NCBI GenBank assembly: GCA_022565075.1
Contig: JADFKG010000072.1
Coordinates: 1-10,232, forward strand
DNA from: Chloroflexota bacterium
GTDB lineage: Bacteria > Chloroflexota > Dehalococcoidia > SM23-28-2 > RBG-16-64-32
Direction of reading: 5' to 3'
DNA length: 10,232 bases
Shown here piece by piece: positions 1-7,165 of this stretch (positions are counted from its first letter, which is position 1; the number at the start of each line of letters is the position of its first letter). Under the pieces are notes generated by a model. The model saw only the letters and a program-made list of their open reading frames with translations. It was not told the origin of the DNA and made no database searches. Position numbers and translations under genes: made by a program.

Positions 1-1261
1 AAACCAGGTAGCCGATCTGCGTCTGGATGTTGCCCTCCGTGCCGACGCCGCCGTTCAACCAGATCGCCTGCGGGATCGCCAGGCCAAGCGCCGGCACGAT
101 GAACCAGGCCGCCTCCTTCGTCTTCACCCAGAGTTGCCGCGCGAAGTCGTCGTGCCGCGCCGCCGCCAGCACGGCGAACAGCACGAGCAGCGCACCGAAG
201 AATACGCCGGCGGAGATGTAGAGCACGCCGTTGAGCCAGAAGCTGAGCCCGAAGAGCACACCCAGCAGCGCGCCGCGTTGGCGCGTCAGCGAAACACCCT
301 CGCGCAGAGGCTGAACGAGGCCAAAGGCCACGAAGAGCACGAGCGCCATCCCGATGATCAGGTGCGTCTGCGTCAGGTAGACGTTGGGGGTGTTGAAGAT
401 CGTAATGATGTCGATGCCCCGGCCGACGTCGTAAGGCCCGACAGCCAGGTAAGTGCTGTGCTCCTCGAACCAGTGCGCCGGCTTCAGCGCTTCGCCGACA
501 CCGTCGAACTGCTCGAAGTAGCGGACGAAGGCGAAGGAGCTGTTCGTGAGCAAGAGCACCACGGCAACCAGGCCGGTCCAGACGCCGAAGTTACGTAAGC
601 TCCCCGGATCCTTCGTGCCGCCTCCGTAGCCGGCGAAGAGGAGCCGCGCGAGCGCAAAGAGCAGCATCATCATCGCCGCGAAGCCCAGCGCGCCCGGCAG
701 GTTGAACGCCATCGGCACGTTGAATCCGCCCTTCTCCAGCGCGCCGGCGAAGAAGTCGTAACCGAAGTGGTAGCGGATCGGCTCGTTAGCGTAGAACGGG
801 TATTCGGTCGGATAGTTGTCGCCCTGCGAGAACGAGCGCGCCAGCGACACGTGTAGCGCCGTGTCGCCCCAGGTGTTCGCTGAGACCACCACCGGGTTGC
901 CGGGCGCATCGTCGCTGACCGACAGACGCTGGTCCATCAGCCAGAACGAGAAGATCAGCGCCAGTCCGATAAGCGCGATCTCGAGCGGCCTGAGACGGAA
1001 GTCAGCGAGCCGCAGGCGCCGCACAAGCGCCACGAGCACGCCAACGCTGACGACGATCGAGACGACGATGCCGACGACGAGCGATTCGTCGGTCAGCGGC
1101 GACAGACCGAGAGCGACGATATAGGTGACCCAGGCGGCGATAACGATGCCGGCGATGAAGCCGCCGGCCAGCCGCACCATCACCGGCGCGTTCGGCAGAA
1201 GCACCGTGACCGCGGCGATGCCCGCGAGGGCGAGGCTCAAGAGGTAGACAGCGGCAAGCAT
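1..1261 (-). CDS. Multispanning GT-C-like membrane protein (DUF2298/YYY-like), 3' end outside window
   Basis: I read 420 codons from an ATG at 1261 with no stop before the window edge, so the C-terminus is missing. The protein is almost entirely hydrophobic helices, with segments near residues 3-22, 31-52, 60-80, 94-110, 185-210, 228-240, 298-316, 330-346, 350-368 and 384-400. After the fourth helix comes a long outer loop containing WGDTALHVSLARSF (131-144) and YPFYANEPIRYHFGYDFFAG (154-173). This resembles the first loop of GT-C glycosyltransferases and the aromatic motif of DUF2298/YYY proteins known from Chloroflexi and archaea. The start lies 13 nt after the stop of the mannosyltransferase gene, with purine-rich GGGG and AGGG upstream, so it is probably the third gene of the operon. 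A role in transferring sugar from a lipid carrier is inferred from fold and context; the substrate is unknown. Confidence 0.8.
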   Translation of the reverse strand, partial: MLAAVYLLSLALAGIAAVTVLLPNAPVMVRLAGGFIAGIVIAAWVTYIVALGLSPLTDESLVVGIVVSIVVSVGVLVALVRRLRLADFRLRPLEIALIGLALIFSFWLMDQRLSVSDDAPGNPVVVSANTWGDTALHVSLARSFSQGDNYPTEYPFYANEPIRYHFGYDFFAGALEKGGFNVPMAFNLPGALGFAAMMMLLFALARLLFAGYGGGTKDPGSLRNFGVWTGLVAVVLLLTNSSFAFVRYFEQFDGVGEALKPAHWFEEHSTYLAVGPYDVGRGIDIITIFNTPNVYLTQTHLIIGMALVLFVAFGLVQPLREGVSLTRQRGALLGVLFGLSFWLNGVLYISAGVFFGALLVLFAVLAAARHDDFARQLWVKTKEAAWFIVPALGLAIPQAIWLNGGVGTEGNIQTQIGYLV

Positions 1262-1274
1262 GCCCTAATACCCC

Positions 1275-2891
1275 TTAGCGCCAGGAGCCGAACCAGTAGT
1301 ACTGATTGTCCAGCCACTGCGGTACGTCGACCGCCGCCAGGTGCGGATAGAAGTAGACGAACGTCACGCCGACCGCCACCAGGAAGACGATGGCGATCTG
1401 TCGCGACCGATCGAAGCGGCTCTCGTTCCACAGCCAGTGCACGACGTACCCCAGCGCCAGCACGGCGAACACGAACGCCGGTATGTAGTGGTAGGAGAAG
1501 AGCGTGCGTGGGTTCGTGGCCCAGAAGAGCCAGAGCACCAGCCAGCAGACGAAGACGAAGATCAGCGCCGCCTGCCGCTCGCCCAGGCGGCCCCAGATGG
1601 CGATACGCGATCCTTTCTCGATGCGGATGCGAACGAACTTGACGCCCTGCCAGAGCGAGAACGCCAACGCCGGCAGCGACATCCAGTAAACGAGCGGATT
1701 GCCGAGGTTGTAGATCTTGCTGTGCGTGCCGCCCTCAACCCAGAAGAAGACGGGGCGCGCGTTAATCGGCCACTGCCAGAACTCCGACTGCCAGCCATGC
1801 GAGGCCGTGAGACCGGAGTGGAACTTGTACGCTGAATCGCTCAGGTACCACCAGTGTTCCAGTCCTTGACCTTGCAGGAACATCGGGATGTACGTCGCCA
1901 TGTAGACGGCGAACGGCAGTGCGATGAAGAAGATCGGCAGGGAAAGCGCCGCCTGCAGATACACCTGCGCGCGCGGTTTCAGGCGCAGCACAGGATCGCT
2001 CGCGATCGCCAGGAGGCCGCCGAGGATAACGAACAACCCGAGCGCCGCCGGCGCCCCGGACGGGATCAGCATCGTGGACGATAAGTGACCTTCGCTGATG
2101 TACAGCGGCACCGATGCCGCCGCGCCGAGGGCGATAAGAGCCGTGCCGGCTAACAGCACGCGCTCCGCCGGTCTTAGCTCGCGGTCGGGTTGGGACTCCC
2201 GCCAGCGCACGTAGAAACGCCATATGAAGTACAGCAGGATTGGGAAGACGATGAACGCCACGTTCCACTTGGTGGCTGCGCCCAACCCTAAGAAGACCCC
2301 GGCTAAAGCCCATCGGTTAGAGACAAGGAAGTACAGCGTGCCGACGATGAAGAAGAGCACCAACGAGTCTGGTGTCCCTATCCGCGCATGCGCGAACACC
2401 AGTCCGTCTGCCGCCAGCAAGAAGCTCGAGGCCAGGCCCGCGATCTCGCTGCGGAAGAGCGTCCGCGCCAGCAGGTACATGAAGACGACCGCGCCGACGC
2501 CGGCCAGCGCGCCCGGCATCCGCCAGCCGACCGGGTCGAACTGGAACTTCGGGTCGAACCTCTTTTCCGGATCGTCCTTCTCGCTGAAGCAATTGTTGGT
2601 GCCACCCTGGTAGTCCTTGTGACCATAGAGAGCCTGGCTTCCGGCCATCAGCAACTTGGAGAGCGGCGGATGCGTGTTCTCCCTGCCAATGAAGGCGTAG
2701 GTGTTGTCGAAGTCGTAAAGGATCGACACACCGGCGGGCGGGAAGTAGACCTCGTCGAAGTAGCACTCCTCCGGCTGGTCCAGGCGCCAGAGACGCGTGA
2801 AGCCGGTGAAGAAGATGATGGCGATGAAGGCGATGTGGTAGTAGTTCACCGTGCGGCGACCGATGCGCAGGTGCGGCGCAGAGTCTGTCAC
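1275..2891 (-). CDS. Dolichyl/polyprenyl-phosphate-mannose-protein mannosyltransferase (PMT, GT39)
   Basis: This 538-residue integral membrane enzyme should move mannose from polyprenyl-phosphate-mannose to Ser/Thr of proteins emerging on the outer face. The GT39 hallmarks are present. The first outer loop has the acidic pair D46-E47 in YFDEVYF, followed by HPPLSKL (74-80), WRMPGALAG (123-131), an AR.GTPDSL segment (169-176) and GLGAATKWN (202-210). The C-terminal half has the PMT signature FHSGLTASHGWQSEFWQWP (357-375), then NARPVFFW, and RTLFSYHYIPAF (462-473). Length and the short aromatic C-terminus match bacterial PMTs such as the mycobacterial one. The start is GTG; its first bases overlap the upstream stop as GTGA, which implies translational coupling. 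The upstream AGAGGCG is only a weak ribosome site. An apparent insertion around residues 95-120 (NNCFSEKDD and following) enlarges the first outer loop. Confidence 0.93.
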   Translation of the reverse strand: MTDSAPHLRIGRRTVNYYHIAFIAIIFFTGFTRLWRLDQPEECYFDEVYFPPAGVSILYDFDNTYAFIGRENTHPPLSKLLMAGSQALYGHKDYQGGTNNCFSEKDDPEKRFDPKFQFDPVGWRMPGALAGVGAVVFMYLLARTLFRSEIAGLASSFLLAADGLVFAHARIGTPDSLVLFFIVGTLYFLVSNRWALAGVFLGLGAATKWNVAFIVFPILLYFIWRFYVRWRESQPDRELRPAERVLLAGTALIALGAAASVPLYISEGHLSSTMLIPSGAPAALGLFVILGGLLAIASDPVLRLKPRAQVYLQAALSLPIFFIALPFAVYMATYIPMFLQGQGLEHWWYLSDSAYKFHSGLTASHGWQSEFWQWPINARPVFFWVEGGTHSKIYNLGNPLVYWMSLPALAFSLWQGVKFVRIRIEKGSRIAIWGRLGERQAALIFVFVCWLVLWLFWATNPRTLFSYHYIPAFVFAVLALGYVVHWLWNESRFDRSRQIAIVFLVAVGVTFVYFYPHLAAVDVPQWLDNQYYWFGSWR

Positions 2892-4243
2892 GTCGCCTCT
2901 GGTCCGGGCGGCCGTCTCTCAAGCCGAACGTACGTCCCCACAAGGAGCACAAGGAACGACACGACCATGACGATCGAGAAGAACTGCACCGTCTCCAGAC
3001 GCCCCAGGAGCGGCAGGCTGGTGCCGAACAAGTCGCTCTTCTCCAGCCAGTCGTAGAGCCCCTCTACGCGCAGGTCGTTCGGATAGTAGTAACCGTAGAC
3101 GTGATAGAGGTTGACGAAGTGCGACACCGCCAGGACCACGAACATCGCCCAGAGGAGCCGGCTGTTGATCAGGACCGCCGCCACGAGCAGCGGCAGGAAG
3201 GCGGCGAAGACGTAGCGCTCGTGCATGCGCGTGAGGAAGAAGTAGAACGCCATCACCGACAGCGCGACGCCCAGCGCCAGGTAACCGGTGCCCTGGGCCT
3301 TGCGCAGGCTGAAAACGACACCCGCGATCGCCACGAAGAAGAAGGTGAGGCCCCAGTAGCGCGTCTCTATGCCGAGCCACGTCGTGCCGTCTGTCCCGCC
3401 ACAGGAATCACACCTGAACCCCTGGTCGAATAGGCCGCCGAAGTTCCAGAAGTTGTACGCCCAGAAGGAGTTCACGCGGTAGTTCGCAACGTTCGATGCG
3501 TCGTACAGCACCTCGACCAGCCGCCACGGCTGCTCCAGGAAGAACGGCGTGATCAGCACCAGCATGACGAGCAGCGGAACGACCGAACAGAGCGCGATCG
3601 GCCGCCAGTTGCCCCAGTTGTCTCGGATGATCCAGAACGCCAGGAACGGCAAGGCGGCGATCGCCTGCGGCTTCATCAGGAAGCCGATCGTAAAGGCGAC
3701 GGCGCCGTGCACCGGCTTATCGCGGCCGATGTAGTAGACGCTGAGCAGGAGGAAGAAGGCGAGTATGCTGTCCACCTGGCCCCAGATCGGCCCGATCCAG
3801 AGCGCCGCCGGGAAGAACACGTACAGCGCCGTCGCGCCCAGCCGCACACCCGGCTTCTGGTCCACAAGTATGCGGTAGATCAGGAACGCGGAAGCGATGT
3901 CGGCGATGATCGACGGTATCTTGAGGATGTACTCGTACTGGTCCGGCGAGAAGCCGAATATCTGGTTCGCCTCGCCGATGAACCAGAGCACGTACATGTA
4001 CCCCGGCGCATAGTCCGTGAACGACGTTTCGTTGTAGAAGTTCCAGGGGCCTTCGGTGGCGAGGCTGTTCGACCAGGCCTGGAACGTGCCGATGTCCACA
4101 CCGAATCCGGGGAGAAAGGCGAGACCCAGCCGCAACACCAGTCCGGCCGCAAGCAGCATCTCGATGCCGGGCAGGCGTACGGAGAACTTGAAGAGGTCGG
4201 TCGATGCGGGTGGAGGGCCGGCGTGAGCCTCGAGATTCGCCAT
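2888..4243 (-). CDS. Gpi18-like / GT87-type membrane mannosyltransferase
   Basis: This is a 451-residue polytopic membrane protein, first in the three-gene minus-strand operon. The layout fits GT-C enzymes related to Gpi18 (COG5542) and GT87: a short cytoplasmic N-terminus, a helix at 27-45, then an outer loop with the conserved acidic D50 (GVDIGTFQAWSNSL), and FYNETSFTDYAPGYMYVLW (69-87), the usual D-Y-x-P-G-Y element. Later come WIGPIWGQVDSI (149-160), FLMKPQAI (188-195) and TRMHERYVF (338-346), all typical of this family. It probably transfers mannose or a related sugar from a polyprenyl carrier to a lipid or glycan acceptor on the outer membrane face. The ATG at 4243 has no clear Shine-Dalgarno; the next Met is at residue 29, inside the first helix, so 4243 is the better start. 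The loop at 277-283 (RCDSCGG) has two close cysteines that could form a disulfide. Confidence 0.85.
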   Translation of the reverse strand: MANLEAHAGPPPASTDLFKFSVRLPGIEMLLAAGLVLRLGLAFLPGFGVDIGTFQAWSNSLATEGPWNFYNETSFTDYAPGYMYVLWFIGEANQIFGFSPDQYEYILKIPSIIADIASAFLIYRILVDQKPGVRLGATALYVFFPAALWIGPIWGQVDSILAFFLLLSVYYIGRDKPVHGAVAFTIGFLMKPQAIAALPFLAFWIIRDNWGNWRPIALCSVVPLLVMLVLITPFFLEQPWRLVEVLYDASNVANYRVNSFWAYNFWNFGGLFDQGFRCDSCGGTDGTTWLGIETRYWGLTFFFVAIAGVVFSLRKAQGTGYLALGVALSVMAFYFFLTRMHERYVFAAFLPLLVAAVLINSRLLWAMFVVLAVSHFVNLYHVYGYYYPNDLRVEGLYDWLEKSDLFGTSLPLLGRLETVQFFSIVMVVSFLVLLVGTYVRLERRPPGPEAT

Positions 4244-4303
4244 CTAGTGTCTGAGAATTGCGATCAACCTATGCAAAACGACGCGTGGACGGGATTTCCT
4301 ATC

Positions 4304-4332
4304 AGTCTACTTGAGCTAGATACGGCAAGCAA
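4304..4332 (-). promoter_or_regulatory. Possible promoter of the glycosyltransferase operon
   Basis: Read on the minus strand, TTGCTT (4332-4327) and TAGACT (4309-4304) are separated by exactly 17 nt. They sit about 60 nt before the ATG at 4243, in the AT-richer part of the divergent intergenic region. The -35 matches only TTG of the consensus and the -10 matches four of six positions, so this is a tentative call based on spacing and location. Confidence 0.3.
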
Positions 4333-4391
4333 TCAAGCGCGGATGCGCCCCGGATATGTTGAGCAGCAAGATATATCGTAAACGGGTGCTC

Positions 4392-4400
4392 TGCTAACAT
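4392..4400 (+). promoter_or_regulatory. Extended -10 promoter giving a leaderless lipoprotein mRNA
   Basis: TGCTAACAT matches the extended -10 form TGnTAnnnT. It ends 7 nt before the ATG at 4408, so transcription would begin at or next to the start codon. That agrees with the lack of any Shine-Dalgarno before this gene (the bases just before ATG are CTGCCTG). No good -35 is visible at the usual distance, which is common for extended -10 promoters. The remainder of the 164-bp region (4244-4407) holds nothing else I can name. Confidence 0.35.
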
Positions 4401-4407
4401 CTGCCTG

Positions 4408-5664
4408 ATGAAGCGTCGGTATTTTCTCGGCATTGTCGTCCTGCTCATCGGCGGCCTGGCAGCGCTCGCCTGCGGTGACGACAACGGCGGCAGCGGCAGC
4501 GAGGAGTTCGCTTTCGGCCTTCGCGCGGAGACTGTGGTCGCCGACGGCCTGGCCGATGACGTCAGCGCGATCGCCTTCGCGCCTGACGGCCGCATCTTCT
4601 TCGCCGAGCAGTTCAAAGGCACGATCCGCATCATCAACGCCGACGGCACTCTGCAACCGGAGCCGTTCACCCAGATCGTCGTCGCCGACTGGCTGGGACA
4701 GGACTGGGGCCTCACCGGCCTGGCGCTCGACCCGGACTTCGAGGCCAACCACTTCGTCTACGCCTTCTACACCGAGTTCCTGCGCACAGTCTCGATCCCA
4801 CGCGATGATGGCGAGCCTGCAGAACATGACGTTGCCCGACCGAAGCTCGTGCGAATGACAGAGGTGAACGGCCGCAGCCAGGATCTCACCGTTATCTCTG
4901 AGGACTTCCCGGAGACCTCCGACCTCGCGCCCGGCTACAACGCTAACGGCGAGCTGCACTTCGGCCCGGACGGCTTCCTCTACGCCAGCGTCGGCGACTA
5001 CGACCTGTTCGACAAGACCCCCGACCTGATTACGGATCTGGGGACGCCTGTCGGCAAGCTGCTGCGCATGACGAAGGCCGGCGCGGCGGCCCCGGGCAAC
5101 CCCTTCGAGAATGATCAGACCGCCGACGCGCGCATCTTCGCTTACGGCTTCCGCGAGCCGTTCCCCTTCACCTTCTCCGCCACGGGTGCCATCTACGGCA
5201 CCGACAACACGACGATCAGCTGCGAGGAGTTGAACGTGATCGAGGCGGGCGGCTACTACGGCTGGCCGGAGATGGGCGAATTCCCCTTTGACGACTGCCT
5301 GGCGGCGCCCGGCAACCAGGCCATACACCACTTCTCCCGCGAAGGGCTTGAGCCGAACGCCTTCGTCTCGTTCGTAGAGATGTCGGGCCTGTCGTTCCTG
5401 GCCAACAGCAGCTACGAGCTCCTCGGCGACTCTCTGATCGTCTGTGAGAGCCAGAAGGGCGCCGCCGCCGACGGTACACACACCGACGGCGCCCTGCTCG
5501 CCCTCACCGTCGCCGGCAACCAGGTTACCGCCAGCGAGGTCATCACCAACTTCTGCTTCGGCGAGGCGCACGTCGACCCTGACGGCACCATCTACTACGC
5601 CACGCGGACTGAGATCCGGCGGCTGGTGGACGACCCCGCGCGGCTCGCCCCTGACCCCTTCTGA
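4408..5664 (+). CDS. Glucose/sorbosone dehydrogenase-family beta-propeller lipoprotein
   Basis: This 418-residue exported lipoprotein has a basic start (MKRR), a hydrophobic stretch and a lipobox LAALAC ending at Cys22, followed by an acidic/Gly spacer. The rest matches the GSDH/COG2133 six-bladed propeller family: GLADDVSAIAFAPDGRIFFA (47-66), WGLTGLALDPDFEANHFVYA (100-119), LHFGPDGFLYASVGDYD (183-199), VGKLLRMTK (215-223), ARIFAYGFREPFPFTF (241-256), EELNVIEAGGYYGWPE (273-288) and HVDPDGTIYYATRT (388-401). Family members oxidise sugars with PQQ, or serve as binding propellers. Here the motif that normally reads H-N-G-G-x-L-x-F-G-P-D-G is N178-A-N-G-E-L-H-F-G-P-D-G, so the catalytic-base His appears replaced by Asn; sugar-oxidising activity is doubtful. 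The next gene starts in its stop codon (TGATG), so the two are coupled. Confidence 0.88.
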   Translation: MKRRYFLGIVVLLIGGLAALACGDDNGGSGSEEFAFGLRAETVVADGLADDVSAIAFAPDGRIFFAEQFKGTIRIINADGTLQPEPFTQIVVADWLGQDWGLTGLALDPDFEANHFVYAFYTEFLRTVSIPRDDGEPAEHDVARPKLVRMTEVNGRSQDLTVISEDFPETSDLAPGYNANGELHFGPDGFLYASVGDYDLFDKTPDLITDLGTPVGKLLRMTKAGAAAPGNPFENDQTADARIFAYGFREPFPFTFSATGAIYGTDNTTISCEELNVIEAGGYYGWPEMGEFPFDDCLAAPGNQAIHHFSREGLEPNAFVSFVEMSGLSFLANSSYELLGDSLIVCESQKGAAADGTHTDGALLALTVAGNQVTASEVITNFCFGEAHVDPDGTIYYATRTEIRRLVDDPARLAPDPF

Positions 5665-6245
5665 TGTCCTCGCGCCCTCAACGCCGCCGCCGCAGGCAGC
5701 GGGATCAGATGCGGCCCATCATCGGTCGCACGGAGCTAATCGCCACGGGCCTCGTCCTGGCGGCCGCGGGCGTGGCGTTGGGCCTCGTGCTCCTGCTGAC
5801 GGGCGGCGATGACGACGGCGGGGAGGCCGTCCAGGCGACAGCGAACGCCACCGCTACGGGTACGCCGTTCGAACCCGTGGACGCCGATGGGCAGGCGATA
5901 ATCGACCTGGGCAGACGCTCCGTAGAGGCGCTGCCCGACGGCGAGTGGCCGGGGCTCTATGACGCGTTTGCACAGGAGTTCCGCAGCCGCTGCACGTTCA
6001 GCGACTTCGTCTCCGCGGGTGAGACGGACACCGCCGACCTCGGCGTCTTGCTGCAACAGATCCGCTTCAAGTACCTGATCGACGTCAGCCTGTCCGGCGA
6101 TACAGCCAGCGCCGTCATCGTCGGAGCGCTCTCCGATGACGAGTACACGATCCAGACGGCCTACGTGCGGGAGAACAGCGTATGGAAGATCGCTCCAGCG
6201 CCCGGCACGACCGGCTGCAGCGGCTTCAACCGGCTATCCGGCTAA
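5664..6245 (+). CDS. Single-pass membrane protein with NTF2-like outer domain, unknown function
   Basis: I do not recognise a named family for this 193-residue protein. It has a strongly basic cytoplasmic N-terminus (RPQRRRRRQR, residues 4-13), one transmembrane helix at about 25-46, an acidic/Gly and Ala/Thr linker (48-66), and an outer domain of about 120 residues. That domain (IIDLGRRSVEALPDGEWPGLYDAF... then alternating strands ending in SVWKIAPAPG) has the helix-then-sheet pattern of NTF2-like/SnoaL-type domains that often follow such anchors. Cys110 and Cys185 could pair. The ATG overlaps the previous stop by one base (TGATG), so synthesis is probably coupled to the propeller lipoprotein and the two may work together outside the membrane. 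An internal Met16 is an alternative start, but it would lose the basic tail. The 3' end overlaps the convergent cohesin gene by 12 bp. Confidence 0.75.
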   Translation: MSSRPQRRRRRQRDQMRPIIGRTELIATGLVLAAAGVALGLVLLLTGGDDDGGEAVQATANATATGTPFEPVDADGQAIIDLGRRSVEALPDGEWPGLYDAFAQEFRSRCTFSDFVSAGETDTADLGVLLQQIRFKYLIDVSLSGDTASAVIVGALSDDEYTIQTAYVRENSVWKIAPAPGTTGCSGFNRLSG

Positions 6246-7160
6246 AGGGCCGCCTTCTGGCCCGCTGCCGGCTCCACGACGCCTCACGACCGCCCACGCC
6301 ACGCCACCGGCCACGACGAGCCCGACCGAGACGATCAGGGCCCAGATGAGCACACCGGCGCCTCCACCGTCCTCGTCGCCCTCTCCGGTCACCAACGTCT
6401 GAGACGCCGAATCACTCGGTGAGGCGCCTTGAGTGCCGCCAGCGAGCGGCTCAGCGCCGTTGGTGGCCGTCTCCTCGCCGGCTGCAGGCGTCTCATCACC
6501 GCTGGCGGGCCCGCCCAGTGGCGGCAGAGTCGGCCCGCCACCCCCCGGCGTCGTCGGCTCTGACGTTCGCGGCGCCGGCGTGTGCGGAACGGCGGTGCCG
6601 CTTGGCGGCGCGTCCTGCTCTACGCAGATCAAGCCGTCGAACAGCAGGGGGGCCGTTTCGCCCTCCTCATCGGCGTGGAGCAGCACGCGCAGGCGGAGGT
6701 CAGTACAGGCACCCGGGTTGCCCACGACCGTGAACGTTATGTCAGCAAGCACCGTCTGCTCTTTGAGGCCGCCACTACCGTCGTTGAAGATCAGAGCGCC
6801 CAGCGTGGTCAGCGTCTCCACGACGCCATCGTCGTCCCTATCCTCGACGACGCAGAGACCGATCGCTGTCGAGTCCGGCGGCGGGTCCAGTGTGTCGCAG
6901 TTGCGGCTCGACGTGGTCACGACGCCGGGGTCAAAGAGCACGTCGATCGCCCAGACGGCCAGCGTCTCTGCCGGTGGGTCGGCGATCAACTGGACGGTGG
7001 TTACACCGCCCGGCGCGACCTCAATCGCCGCCGGCGATATCGAGACCTCGTTCGCGTCGGCCAGAGCCGGCCCGGGATGCGCGACCAACGATGACGCCGC
7101 CGTGACCATAAGAACGGCTCCGGCCAGAAGAACCGGCCGGAGCCATCTGCAGTCGATCAC
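6234..7160 (-). CDS. Membrane-anchored cohesin-like surface protein
   Basis: I chose the GTG at 7160, giving 308 residues. It lies 5 nt after the upstream gene's stop and gives a normal signal peptide (basic start, hydrophobic 9-27, likely cut after PALA at about 34). The longer reading from TTG at 7205 would overlap the upstream gene by 40 nt and add an odd 15-residue polar leader. Residues 38-181 form a cohesin-like beta-sandwich: VSISPAAIEVAPGG, then LAVWAIDVLFDPGVV (67-81), LADITFTVVG (138-147) and a closing FDGLICV. A calcium-loop-like DRDDDGVVE occurs at 107-115. A Pro/Thr/Gly-rich linker follows (182-264), then a membrane helix (268-292) and an RRR-containing cytoplasmic tail. The protein should stand on the outer face and could bind a dockerin. 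Its cohesin domain is clearly related to that of the preceding gene, so the pair looks like a tandem duplication that acquired different C-termini. Confidence 0.8.
   Translation of the reverse strand: MIDCRWLRPVLLAGAVLMVTAASSLVAHPGPALADANEVSISPAAIEVAPGGVTTVQLIADPPAETLAVWAIDVLFDPGVVTTSSRNCDTLDPPPDSTAIGLCVVEDRDDDGVVETLTTLGALIFNDGSGGLKEQTVLADITFTVVGNPGACTDLRLRVLLHADEEGETAPLLFDGLICVEQDAPPSGTAVPHTPAPRTSEPTTPGGGGPTLPPLGGPASGDETPAAGEETATNGAEPLAGGTQGASPSDSASQTLVTGEGDEDGGGAGVLIWALIVSVGLVVAGGVAWAVVRRRGAGSGPEGGPLAG
6238..6271. other. Two-part hairpin at convergent gene ends
   Basis: CCGGC (6238-6242) can pair with GCCGG (6267-6271), and inside it GGGCC (6247-6251) can pair with GGCCC (6259-6263) around a 7-nt loop. 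The hairpin covers the stop codon of the plus-strand gene and the last codons of the minus-strand gene. There is no U-run on either side, so it is not a standard intrinsic terminator. It may be only a result of the high GC content. Confidence 0.25.
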
Positions 7161-7165
7161 GATCG

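Noticed and set aside
1762..2313. A 183-codon minus-strand frame inside the PMT gene
   Set aside because: It is an alternate frame of the same strand; only the PMT frame shows family motifs.
2388..3056. A 222-codon plus-strand open frame across the PMT and Gpi18-like genes
   Set aside because: It runs antisense across two strongly supported membrane proteins, and its Arg/Glu/Val-rich content is what the reverse of hydrophobic codons yields.
4333..5571. A 412-codon minus-strand open frame opposite the propeller lipoprotein
   Set aside because: It is antisense to a well-matched GSDH-family protein, lacks a signal or recognisable motif, and its Gly/Ala/Arg/Val/Glu-heavy make-up is typical of antisense frames in GC-rich DNA.
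6247..6263. Intrinsic terminator for the plus-strand pair
   Set aside because: The stem is only 5 bp and no U-run follows on the plus strand; kept only as a low-confidence structure.
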